64,000 nucleotides of DNA from Candidatus Brocadia sinica JPN1 (GTDB lineage: Bacteria > Planctomycetota > Brocadiia > Brocadiales > Brocadiaceae): positions 806,001 through 870,000 of the forward strand of contig NZ_BAFN01000001.1 of NCBI RefSeq assembly GCF_000949635.1, written 5' to 3'. Positions 1 to 7,027 of the stretch are shown here, piece after piece (position 1 is the first letter of the stretch; the number at the start of each line of letters is the position of its first letter). The translations under genes and the position numbers were made by a program. Below the pieces are notes generated by a model. It had not been told where the DNA came from. It was given only the letters and a program-made list of their open reading frames with translations, and made no database searches.

Positions 1-2
1 TT

Positions 3-617
3 GCAGATTGCCTGAATGGATTCTTTACCGGAACAAAACCGCAGATTTCCGTTGCCGAAGAGTTTCAGCGGCTTCGGGACAAAGGGGCTGTGGCAGTCTG
101 GGCGCCAACTGCCTTGAGCTATACCTCCGGTCACCAGATACTGATGAGTGAATTCTACAAGGCTCTTTTTCAGGATAAACAATACGGCATGGGCGCCGCC
201 ACAACAGCTGCCAAGATCGCTACATACAGTCAAAACAGTTTCTGGGGTGAGTTGGTTGAAACCTTTGTGCTCTTTGGAGATCCCGTCACGGAATTAGGTG
301 TCTCCGCCGATTCCGGATCTCCCTTGTCAGTGCTTGCTCCTAATGGAGGTGAAGTCATAGTCTCCGGGTCGACTTTTACCGTGCAGTGGACAGCGCCTGA
401 TTCTATGGTAAAATTCAAACTCAGGTACTCCCTAGACAAGGGGCGTTCATGGAAAAAGATAGCAAAGAATGTAACAGATACAAGTTATGACTGGGACGTA
501 CCGGACATAAAAAACACCAGGAAAAAGTGCCTCATAGAGGTGACAGGATTTGATGAATCCGGGAAAAAAAGAGGCAAGGACAGATCGGATTCTCCTTTTA
601 CCATAGAGAAGAAATAA
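3..617 (+). CDS. C-terminal part of a gingipain-like (C25 family) secreted protease with an Ig-like tail
   Basis: The reading frame is open from the left edge, so the N-terminus and the catalytic His/Cys region lie outside the window. What remains starts ADCLNGFFTG and contains the end of a C25-type catalytic domain: a WAPTALSYTSGH stretch, then GMGAATTAAK and the closing ETFVLFGDPVTELG, which is typical of gingipain-like peptidases. From about PNGGEVIVSG onward comes a single beta-sandwich module with the W..A.......LRYSLDKGRSW...I pattern found at the C-terminus of secreted bacterial proteins. The stop codon overlaps the start of the next gene by one base (taATG), so the two are probably translationally coupled. 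The family assignment is from motif recognition; the active site cannot be checked here. Confidence 0.75.
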   Translation, partial: ADCLNGFFTGTKPQISVAEEFQRLRDKGAVAVWAPTALSYTSGHQILMSEFYKALFQDKQYGMGAATTAAKIATYSQNSFWGELVETFVLFGDPVTELGVSADSGSPLSVLAPNGGEVIVSGSTFTVQWTAPDSMVKFKLRYSLDKGRSWKKIAKNVTDTSYDWDVPDIKNTRKKCLIEVTGFDESGKKRGKDRSDSPFTIEKK

Positions 618-1186
618 TGGCTGAACGGAAACCCATGCAAGGGGCCATCATCGAAGCGGCGCTCGGCATATGGGGCGAGATGGGGAAGCAGCGCCTTATC
701 CCCATTACTGGCCGAAGCATGCTTCCCCTTATCCGGGATAGCGATCATGTATTGGTAATGCACGGCAGCGTCGGTATAAGACGGGGCGATGTGGTTGTTT
801 TCCGGCGTAAGGGCAAACTTTTCGCTCATCGGGCGCTAAGTATTTACGAAAGCAATGATGGCATCACATTCATTACCAAAGGGGATAATGTCCTCCAATT
901 CGATCCCCCCTTTGGCAGTAATGAGGTCATCGGACGTGTGATCGGCATCAAGAGAGGGGGCAGGCAAATATCTCTTGAGACCGCCACGTGGCGAATAGGG
1001 GGATGGCTCATTGCTGTTAGCACCCTGGCTTTGGCAAAATTGCGCAGTTGCGGTCGGATCTTCAATCATAAACCCTTGGAGCGCAGGCCGGGTCAATTTA
1101 CCGTTTTTCTGCGACGAGGCATGCGGTTTTTTTCGCTGCTTATTCGCAGAGTTGTCTTTGCAGCTCTCTGCCGTTGGAAAGAATGA
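617..1186 (+). CDS. S24/S26-type signal-peptidase-like serine protease
   Basis: The 189-residue protein has the S26 layout near its N-terminus: a GRSMLPLIRDSD box with the nucleophile Ser around residue 34, then RRGDVVVFRRKGKLFAHRAL, where the conserved basic position is His (HR) rather than the Lys of LepB, as in archaeal/ER/SipW-type enzymes. A KGDNVLQFDPP box and GRVIGIKRGG follow. The last 70 residues hold one or two hydrophobic segments rich in Arg, so membrane attachment at the C-terminal side is likely. It overlaps the C25 protease gene and is followed 39 bases later by a nucleotidyltransferase-like gene. Such stand-alone S26 proteins are found beside PF14907 nucleotidyltransferases in peptide-modification or exopolysaccharide clusters. 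Its substrate is unknown; it is not the housekeeping LepB, which is encoded at 42778. Confidence 0.75.
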   Translation: MAERKPMQGAIIEAALGIWGEMGKQRLIPITGRSMLPLIRDSDHVLVMHGSVGIRRGDVVVFRRKGKLFAHRALSIYESNDGITFITKGDNVLQFDPPFGSNEVIGRVIGIKRGGRQISLETATWRIGGWLIAVSTLALAKLRSCGRIFNHKPLERRPGQFTVFLRRGMRFFSLLIRRVVFAALCRWKE

Positions 1187-1225
1187 TTTATTTTCGCCGA
1201 GGGAACAAATGAAAAGGATGAAACG

Positions 1226-2272
1226 ATGAGACCGGAAGATAAACTTCTCTTTGCCTGCTCCCGGCAAAACTTTCTCTCTACACACCGGGAAACCGTGCTC
1301 GATATAGGCAATAAAGAAAAAATTTGCTGGGATGTTGTTTATTCTGCGGCGATGTTGCACGGCGTTGCCTCATTGATTTATGCTAATTTGCTGAAGTGTA
1401 TTGCGAACGCGAATCTTAGGATGCCTCAAGATATTATCGATAAATTTAAACTCTGTGTTGCAACCAATATTGTGAGGAAGGACCGCCGGGCGGAAAAAAT
1501 CGTGGAAGTGTTATCCTTCTTTAAAAGGAAGTCCATCGATGTCATGCTGATAAAAGGGGCTGCGCTGGATATTCTCGTGTACGATCAGCCCTGGTATATG
1601 ATTTCCAGCGATGTTGATTTAATTGTAAGACGTAGAAGAGAAGATATGGCTAAAGAAGATAAAAAAGAAATCGCGTCATTGCTCCATAATCTCAGCATTG
1701 AGTGTGAATACTTTCGGCATCATGATGTTGATATGGATAGAGTTTTACCGATAAACTTTCAAAAAATTTGGGACAATGCGACCAGAATTACATGGAGGGG
1801 GTGCGATGTATTTGTGATGTCGCCGGAAGATATGCTTCTGTCGGTATGCATCAACAGCTGTAGAAAGAGATTTTTCAGGCTGAAAGCGCTCTGTGATATT
1901 GCAGAAATTATTAATAAATATCGTGACTTGAAATGGGAGGAACTTACAAGGAATGCCAGGGAGTATGACTGTAACAATATTATTTACGCTGCAATTCTGA
2001 TTACAAAAATGACGGTGGGATGCAACCTGCCGGAAGGAGCGCTTGAAAAATTAGCAGACAGCAAAGCAAGGGCGGCAGTAATACGTTATTTAATAAGCCG
2101 GGTAAGCCGGGGCATAACCTTGTCTTCCTCATTTCCCTATTTTAAAAAAAACAAGAGAAATAAGTTGATGCGAAAAGCCCATTGGGCGCTGATTCTGCCG
2201 TACGCAACCTACCGATGGTATCAGGTGTGGCGAAAGATGAAACATATTTGGAAAACCAAACCGTGGAGTTGA
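1226..2272 (+). CDS. Nucleotidyltransferase family protein (PF14907-like)
   Basis: The 348-residue protein matches the uncharacterised nucleotidyltransferase family often found with S26 peptidases, PqqD-like proteins and HPr-kinase-like proteins. Visible hallmarks are an N-terminal helical part (AMLHGVASLIYANLL), then IDVMLIKGAALDILVY around residue 110 and the paired acidic motif SSDVDLIVRR, which is the nucleotidyltransferase G-S/D-x-D metal site. A C-terminal helical half follows (MSPEDMLLSVCINSCRKRFFRLKALCDIAEII). Start ATG at 1226 is preceded by gaaaaggatgaaacg, a reasonable ribosome site. The biochemical role is not known. The context (C25 protease and S26 peptidase upstream) suggests a secretion- or peptide-processing locus whose other members lie to the left of the window. 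Confidence 0.75.
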   Translation: MRPEDKLLFACSRQNFLSTHRETVLDIGNKEKICWDVVYSAAMLHGVASLIYANLLKCIANANLRMPQDIIDKFKLCVATNIVRKDRRAEKIVEVLSFFKRKSIDVMLIKGAALDILVYDQPWYMISSDVDLIVRRRREDMAKEDKKEIASLLHNLSIECEYFRHHDVDMDRVLPINFQKIWDNATRITWRGCDVFVMSPEDMLLSVCINSCRKRFFRLKALCDIAEIINKYRDLKWEELTRNAREYDCNNIIYAAILITKMTVGCNLPEGALEKLADSKARAAVIRYLISRVSRGITLSSSFPYFKKNKRNKLMRKAHWALILPYATYRWYQVWRKMKHIWKTKPWS

Positions 2273-2313
2273 CAAGGGCGCCCTATAGCTTTTTTGACAA
2301 ATTGTTGCCATAG

Positions 2314-2409
2314 ATAACAAAAGACGATATAAAACAGTGTTTGCATTATGCCGCTTCACTTATTAAGGATCAAGAATATATCCCATTTAAAGAGGCAACA
2401 CAGCATTGA
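2314..2409 (+). pseudogene. C-terminal relic of a DUF433-type antitoxin
   Basis: Reading from 2314 gives ITKDDIKQCLHYAASL followed by about 15 more residues and a TGA. The D.I..CL.YAA.L pattern is the C-terminal helix pair of DUF433 antitoxins. A TAG stop lies immediately upstream in frame (2311-2313), so the N-terminal helix-turn-helix part is gone. The TGA overlaps the TTG start of a toxin-like reading frame at 2406, which is the usual DUF433/DUF5615 arrangement. Calling it a relic rests on motif recognition in about 31 residues. Confidence 0.55.
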
Positions 2410-2537
2410 GATTTCTCGCGGATGAGAACATATTTCCCTCTCTTATATCGCATCTTCTCAAATTTAAAAACTACCATGCCGCTACCTTCAAGGGAAGGCT
2501 TGTCGTATTGTCTAAACTGGGATATAGAATAAGGTAG
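2406..2537 (+). pseudogene. N-terminal relic of a DUF5615 (PIN-like) toxin
   Basis: A 43-residue frame starting with TTG reads LRFLADENIFPSLISHL and so on. The (M/L)-(K/R)-FLADEN opening is the signature of DUF5615 PIN-like toxins, in which the first Asp is a catalytic acid. Normal family members are about 110 to 120 residues. Here the frame jumps to a short tail ending GYRIR and a TAG, so the central acidic residues are missing. It overlaps the DUF433 relic by four bases, supporting a former toxin-antitoxin operon. Neither half looks functional. Confidence 0.5.
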
Positions 2538-3002
2538 TTGTGTACGGTTGGTAGAACGCAAGTGAAACCCACCATCGACCGTTTGTCGCATGAAAAATCT
2601 GTTGGGTTTCGCCTTGCTCAACCCAACCTAATCTGGCTTATCCTTCGACATTCATTATTCCTTGTTCAATATTCGACATTGAAATCCCCAGAGTAAAAAA
2701 GGAACCAGGAAAAAGAGTTTTCACACCGTCATAATCTTATTTCCACATCCTGTCATAAGTCTTCAGCTACATTAGCCGTCAGCAATCAGCCTTCAGCCCT
2801 TTGCCAGACTGCTGAAGGCCGATCGCTGACCGTTAACATCTATTATTCTGACTTCTGTCTCCAGACTTCTGATTTCCATCGTCCATCTTCTAGCTTCCAT
2901 CTTCTCTCAATCACTCATCTAGAGGGGAATTATATAAGATTGAAATTCCTTAACATTAAATTAGGCCCTTTTTCTATTAGATAGGACGAACCCTCATAAA
3001 GC

Positions 3003-3054
3003 GAGAAACCGGAGTTTCTCAAACAAGGGCGTTCCCAAACTGGAGTTTGGGAAC
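3003..3054. repeat. Pair of small hairpins with identical loops
   Basis: Two adjacent stem-loops share the loop form (c/t)gga: gagaaac-cgga-gtttctc at 3003-3020 and gttcccaaac-tgga-gtttgggaac at 3031-3054. The matching design suggests a mobile palindromic repeat family rather than chance. Confidence 0.6.
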
Positions 3055-3152
3055 GAGTCCATTATGTTTGTATTTGCGTAAAATGGAAATTACACACCAT
3101 ATTTAACCCATCAAACCTTTTATGCGAGTCTCCCGTTCCTGAGAAATAAAAA

Positions 3153-3202
3153 AGCCTTACTGCAAGCATGTTCTATTGAAAAACATCTTCGGCAGTAAGG
3201 CT
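3153..3202. repeat. Inverted repeat, 11-bp arms
   Basis: agccttactgc at 3153-3163 is repeated in inverted form at 3192-3202, with a smaller inner pair (catgtt/aacatc). It lies between converging operons and could form a terminator-like hairpin, though no clear T-run follows. Confidence 0.5.
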
Positions 3203-3213
3203 GTCTTCCCACA

Positions 3214-3240
3214 AAGCCGTTTAAACTGTTTAAACGGCTT
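3214..3240. terminator. Palindrome, possible bidirectional terminator
   Basis: A 12-bp perfect stem (aagccgtttaaa / tttaaacggctt) with a 3-base loop sits downstream of both flanking operons. Perfect symmetry and location fit a bidirectional transcription stop; the absence of a long T-run lowers confidence. Confidence 0.4.
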
Positions 3241-3454
3241 AACAAGACCCTTTGCTTTGCGTCCTGTGATCGCTCAGGGTTTGCCTTTATCGTGATGTAT
3301 TTTATTATCGAATTGATCGATATGATTCATTTAGCAATACAAATACCAGAATACCAACAAATAAAAAGCAAATAGTAGTTTTGCCGGATGCGTCTTGCTT
3401 CACCCAACCTTAGAAAGCTAATTTCCGCAAAAAAGATATTTTCCATGGGAAGTT

Positions 3455-4012
3455 TTACGATACTGATTGATGATAAGCAGATTCTATCACTTGCATACCG
3501 CTTTCGAGCGCTTGTTTATTAATGGCAAACAAATTTCCCTTTTTTCCCTTCAGCATTGTCTGCAACTGATCTAAAATAAGGCTGGCAGAAAATAGCTTTT
3601 TAATAGACAGATAGGCGCCCAGCATCACGATATTTGAGGCCAGTACATTTCCCAGCTTGCTGGCAATCTCTGTCGCCGGTACTTTATAGATTTTTGCGTC
3701 AGGGGTGCTGTCTAATGTAATCATGGAGGCATTCAGGACAAGTAATCCGCCGGGCCTTAACATTCCCTTATATTTTTGATAGGAAGGCTGGTTCATAACA
3801 ATAATGGTGTCAGCTTCTTCAATGAGGGGAGAAAAGATTTCTTCGCTTGAAACAATCAGGTGATAGACGGCAGTTCCGCCTCTCACTTCTGTCCCATAGG
3901 AGGGGAAATACGTTACATATTTGCCATTGGTCATGGCGGCTTGCGCAAGTAATTTACCCAGCAGCATCATCCCCTGTCCGCCAAAACCGGCCAGGATTAT
4001 CTTTTCTATCAT
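3455..4012 (-). CDS. 2-oxoacid:ferredoxin oxidoreductase, gamma subunit
   Basis: The protein (185 residues from the ATG at 4012) starts MIEKIILAGFGGQGMMLLGK, the typical gamma-subunit opening with the GFGGQG loop. It continues with YFPSYGTEVRGGTA, which is diagnostic of KorC/VorC-type subunits. An in-frame GTG ten codons upstream (4042) is possible but has no better ribosome site and adds residues not seen in the family. The gamma subunit helps form the catalytic oxidoreductase with the alpha and beta subunits encoded immediately upstream (beta ends 92 bases away) and a ferredoxin-like delta subunit at 5993-6196. It is the last gene of the minus-strand block. Substrate (2-oxoglutarate or branched-chain 2-oxoacid) cannot be settled from sequence alone. 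Confidence 0.88.
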   Translation of the reverse strand: MIEKIILAGFGGQGMMLLGKLLAQAAMTNGKYVTYFPSYGTEVRGGTAVYHLIVSSEEIFSPLIEEADTIIVMNQPSYQKYKGMLRPGGLLVLNASMITLDSTPDAKIYKVPATEIASKLGNVLASNIVMLGAYLSIKKLFSASLILDQLQTMLKGKKGNLFAINKQALESGMQVIESAYHQSVS

Positions 4013-4104
4013 AGTGGTAAATGCTCTGCCACGAATGAACACAAATCTACACGAACAACAACGTCATCATACAATATTTTTTTTCGTATCCATGCGTGGA
4101 TAGC

Positions 4105-4851
4105 TTAGTTTTTACTCTCCCAATCTTTTACCACGCCGAGCGGGAAGGTACTAGACATTTCTTCATCAATGTATTTCATTGCTTCGTTGGGATCCATTCT
4201 CCAGTAGATTGGGCAGGGGGACAGAATTTCTATCAAGGAAAACCCCTTCTTCTCACGCTGTGTTTTAAATCCTTTTTCAATTGCCTTTTTGGTTTTACGA
4301 ATGTTTTCCGGGGAGGAGAGACAAACCCTTTCCAGGTAACTGGTGCCATCCAGGACGGACAGGAGTTCACACACACGAATGGGGTTTCCGTAGTTTATCG
4401 CGTCCCGCCCTGACGGGGTTGTGGCAGTTTTTTGCCCCAATAAGGTTGTTGGCGCCATCTGGCCATTTGTCATGCCATAGATTGCGTTATTGACGAAGAT
4501 AAACGTGATATTCTCTCCCCTGTTGGCGGCATGAATAATCTCTGCGGTTCCGATTGCCGCAAGATCCCCATCCCCCTGATAAGCAAACACGATATGGTCA
4601 GGATGCACCCTCTTAATACCTGTAGCCACAGCTGGGGGGCGGCCATGTGCAGCCTCGCACATGTCAATATCAAGATAATTATACGCAAGGACTGCGCATC
4701 CAACCGGAGCAAGCCCGATGGTTTTTCCGCGAATGCCCCACGCATCAATAATCTCGGCGATAAGTCTCAGGACAATTCCATGACCACAACCCGGACAAAA
4801 ATGCGTTGCTGTATCGTTAAATGTTTTTGGCCTTTCATATATAGGTCGCAT
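4105..4851 (-). CDS. 2-oxoacid:ferredoxin oxidoreductase, beta subunit (TPP-binding)
   Basis: The 248-residue subunit carries the thiamine pyrophosphate site: THFCPGCGHGIVLRL near the N-terminus, PVGCAVL, then GDGDLAAIG at about residue 93 and NNAIYGMTNGQM at about 120, which together bind the Mg-TPP. Length matches KorB/VorB-type beta subunits. It sits one base from the alpha-subunit gene (stop/start spacing 4852-4853), so the subunits are cotranslated. The enzyme oxidatively decarboxylates a 2-oxoacid to an acyl-CoA and reduces ferredoxin, or runs in reverse for CO2 fixation in anaerobes. Confidence 0.92.
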   Translation of the reverse strand: MRPIYERPKTFNDTATHFCPGCGHGIVLRLIAEIIDAWGIRGKTIGLAPVGCAVLAYNYLDIDMCEAAHGRPPAVATGIKRVHPDHIVFAYQGDGDLAAIGTAEIIHAANRGENITFIFVNNAIYGMTNGQMAPTTLLGQKTATTPSGRDAINYGNPIRVCELLSVLDGTSYLERVCLSSPENIRKTKKAIEKGFKTQREKKGFSLIEILSPCPIYWRMDPNEAMKYIDEEMSSTFPLGVVKDWESKN

Positions 4852-4852
4852 A

Positions 4853-5944
4853 TTACTTTACCTCAGCTAATTGTAATAACGTATTGGCGGCGCGGTTACC
4901 AGGCACGACTTCTACTATTTTTTTGATTACTTCTGACGATGTTGGCACCCCTCCGCCAGTTCTTCCGTAAAAATGAACCGGACACCTGCCCTCAACCGAG
5001 AGCCTTACATCCTCAACCATCTGTCCGGCGCTCATTTCAACCGTCAGGATACACTGCACTTTTTCTGATACCTTTTGAATAATTTCTTTCGGAAATGGCC
5101 ATAAGGTAATCGGGCGTATCAGACCCACTTTAAATTCAAGCCGTCTGCTCTTCCTGACGACCTCTTTGCATATCCTCGCTGACGTGCCGTAAGCAACCAG
5201 GACAATATCGGCCTTATGAGTATTGACTGCCTCATAACGGACTTCATGTTCTTCTATTATTTTATATTTTCTCTGCAAGTGGGCATTGAACTCTTCCAGC
5301 TGACCTTTCACAGGGTAAAAAGATTTTACAATATTTCGTTTTCTCCCTTCAGCGCCTGTCAGCGCCCAATTTTTCGGTGAAATATTTTTTTTGGGTTTTT
5401 TCTGGAATTCCACAGGTTCCATTAATTGACCGATCTGTGCGTCTCCCAGGATCATCACAGGGTTTCGGTACTTATCGGCAAGGTCAAAGGCATCGTAAAC
5501 AAGGTCAGCCATTTCCTGGACAGAACTGGGTGCAAGCACGATGGTATGATAATCGCCATGTCCCCCACCTTTTACCGCCTGGAAATAGTCTGCCTGTGAT
5601 GCCGAGATGTCTCCTAATCCAGGCCCTCCTCGCTGTATATTGACTATTACGCAGGGAAGTTCACTTCCGGCCAGATAGGAAATTCCCTCTTGTTTCAGGC
5701 TGATGCCAGGGCTGGACGATGAAGTCATTGCACGACCGCCAGCCGCAGCGCTCCCGTGAACCATACTAATGGCGGCAATCTCACTCTCTGCCTGGATAAA
5801 GGCGCCGCCGACCTGAGGCATCCGTATTGACATATAGTTGATAAGTTCATTCTGAGGTGTAATGGGATACCCGTAATAGTATCTGCAACCTGCCACTATT
5901 GCCGCTTCCGCCGCTGCCTCATTTCCGGTCAATAACTGTTTCAT
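4853..5944 (-). CDS. 2-oxoacid:ferredoxin oxidoreductase, alpha subunit
   Basis: The 363-residue protein begins MKQLLTGNEAAAEAAIVAGC and has YGYPITPQNELI, then SSSSPGISLKQEGISYLAG and NIQRGGPGLGDI, the motifs of KorA/VorB alpha subunits (pyrimidine-binding domain). The C-terminal domain II begins near VAYGTSARIC and ends with EGRCPVHFYGRTGG. It is the first of the alpha-beta-gamma genes and is preceded by the ferredoxin-like subunit, giving the order delta, alpha, beta, gamma. The short length is closer to VorB-type (2-oxoisovalerate) than to long fused PorA; 2-oxoglutarate is equally possible. Confidence 0.9.
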   Translation of the reverse strand: MKQLLTGNEAAAEAAIVAGCRYYYGYPITPQNELINYMSIRMPQVGGAFIQAESEIAAISMVHGSAAAGGRAMTSSSSPGISLKQEGISYLAGSELPCVIVNIQRGGPGLGDISASQADYFQAVKGGGHGDYHTIVLAPSSVQEMADLVYDAFDLADKYRNPVMILGDAQIGQLMEPVEFQKKPKKNISPKNWALTGAEGRKRNIVKSFYPVKGQLEEFNAHLQRKYKIIEEHEVRYEAVNTHKADIVLVAYGTSARICKEVVRKSRRLEFKVGLIRPITLWPFPKEIIQKVSEKVQCILTVEMSAGQMVEDVRLSVEGRCPVHFYGRTGGGVPTSSEVIKKIVEVVPGNRAANTLLQLAEVK

Positions 5945-5992
5945 AATAGATATGCCCCTGGCAAATTGTCTTTATAAATAACGGTTTTTCAC

Positions 5993-6196
5993 TTAATTAT
6001 AAATCTCTATTGCTACGTCAGGACACATTATTGCACATTTTTTACAACCATCACATTCTGAGTCTTCTCTGAACTTCACAGGATGCAGTCCATGTTCGTT
6101 TATGGCATCGGATACCACCAACGATTTGTTATGACATACGGGGATACAAAGAAGGCATCCCTTACAATAATTCTCTTTTATTCTAATTACGGCCAT
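5993..6196 (-). CDS. 4Fe-4S ferredoxin-type delta subunit of the oxidoreductase
   Basis: This 67-residue protein has two classical clusters: CKGCLLCIPVC at residues 11-21 and CDGCKKCAIMCP at about 48-59. It fits the delta subunit that passes electrons from the catalytic core to soluble ferredoxin. The start overlaps the 3' end of nadK by 14 bases, and the alpha-subunit gene follows after 48 bases, so it belongs to the same transcript. Confidence 0.9.
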   Translation of the reverse strand: MAVIRIKENYCKGCLLCIPVCHNKSLVVSDAINEHGLHPVKFREDSECDGCKKCAIMCPDVAIEIYN

Positions 6197-7025
6197 AATT
6201 TGGCTGTCCTCCCCAGTTCAACTTCTCGCGCAACACACCATAAAACGTTCGCGTGCCCGTATCAATCATCTGAACCTCAATATCTGACCTTTCGATCTTT
6301 ATCTTATCACCCATTTCCAGTTCGGTGAAGACCTGGCCATCTACGGTAAAACCGGCGCCACTTAACTGAGACAAGATTTCCATCTCGATCTTTACATCGC
6401 CTGAAACGACTAGCGGACGATTTGTAAGGGTGTGGGGGCATATGGGTACAATGATAAACGCATTTAAATCGGGTGTCAATAGTGGACCTCCCGCAGACAA
6501 TGAATGTGCCGTAGAGCCCAAAGGGGTCGATATAATTAAACCATCCGCCCTGTATGTCGCCACGTCTTCCCCGTTGATATGTAATTTTATAGAAATTAAT
6601 CTTGACAGAGATGAACGGGAGATTACCCCATCATTAATACCTGTTGATTCGTTCACGATTTTACCGGCACGTTCAAGACGGCACAAAAGGAGCATCCTTT
6701 TTCGCACCCGATAATTCCCTGTAAATATTTTTTCCAATGAAGCACATACGTTCCTTTCCATAAGCTCTGCCAGAAAACCAAATCGTCCCATATGCACGCC
6801 GATAATCGGTATCTGATTTCTTCCAAGCCCTCTGCAGGTCGAAAGGAGAGCTCCATCCCCCCCAAAAACCACGGCTATTTCGGCCCCCGGTTTTTCAAAT
6901 TTTCTTTCTTTCGATAAGTCAATAACTTCAGCAATGACATGTTTTTCCAGCCATGGTTTTAATCCGGAAATCGTATCAAATATCTTTTTCTTGCTTAAAT
7001 CGCCTAAAACCAGAATCTTTTTCAT
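6183..7025 (-). CDS. nadK: NAD kinase
   Basis: The 280-residue protein phosphorylates NAD to NADP in the cytosol. The GGDG motif (VVFGGDGALLST, about residue 55) with the catalytic Asp is present, followed by GVHMGRFGFLAEL, the conserved NDGVISR segment and the glycine-rich STPLGSTAHSLSAGGPL around residue 166, which forms the NAD site. The gene lies two bases downstream of dxs and overlaps the ferredoxin gene, so it is in the middle of a tight operon; supply of NADPH to the isoprenoid pathway next door is a plausible but inferred link. Confidence 0.95.
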   Translation of the reverse strand: MKKILVLGDLSKKKIFDTISGLKPWLEKHVIAEVIDLSKERKFEKPGAEIAVVFGGDGALLSTCRGLGRNQIPIIGVHMGRFGFLAELMERNVCASLEKIFTGNYRVRKRMLLLCRLERAGKIVNESTGINDGVISRSSLSRLISIKLHINGEDVATYRADGLIISTPLGSTAHSLSAGGPLLTPDLNAFIIVPICPHTLTNRPLVVSGDVKIEMEILSQLSGAGFTVDGQVFTELEMGDKIKIERSDIEVQMIDTGTRTFYGVLREKLNWGGQPNYGRN

Positions 7026-7027
7026 TC

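Larger units (their letters stand above)
2538..3454. other. Long non-coding stretch with dispersed intergenic repeats
   Basis: About 900 bases separate the plus-strand genes on the left from the convergent minus-strand block on the right. I see no credible gene. The stretch is a patchwork of palindromic or repetitive pieces: a run of cagc/tcagc words at about 2760-2830 (a tcagccttcag/ctgaagg inverted pair), paired small hairpins at 3003-3054, an inverted repeat at 3153-3202 and a clean palindrome at 3214-3240. These look like dispersed intergenic repeats rather than one element. Some may act as bidirectional terminators for the converging operons. Confidence 0.6.
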
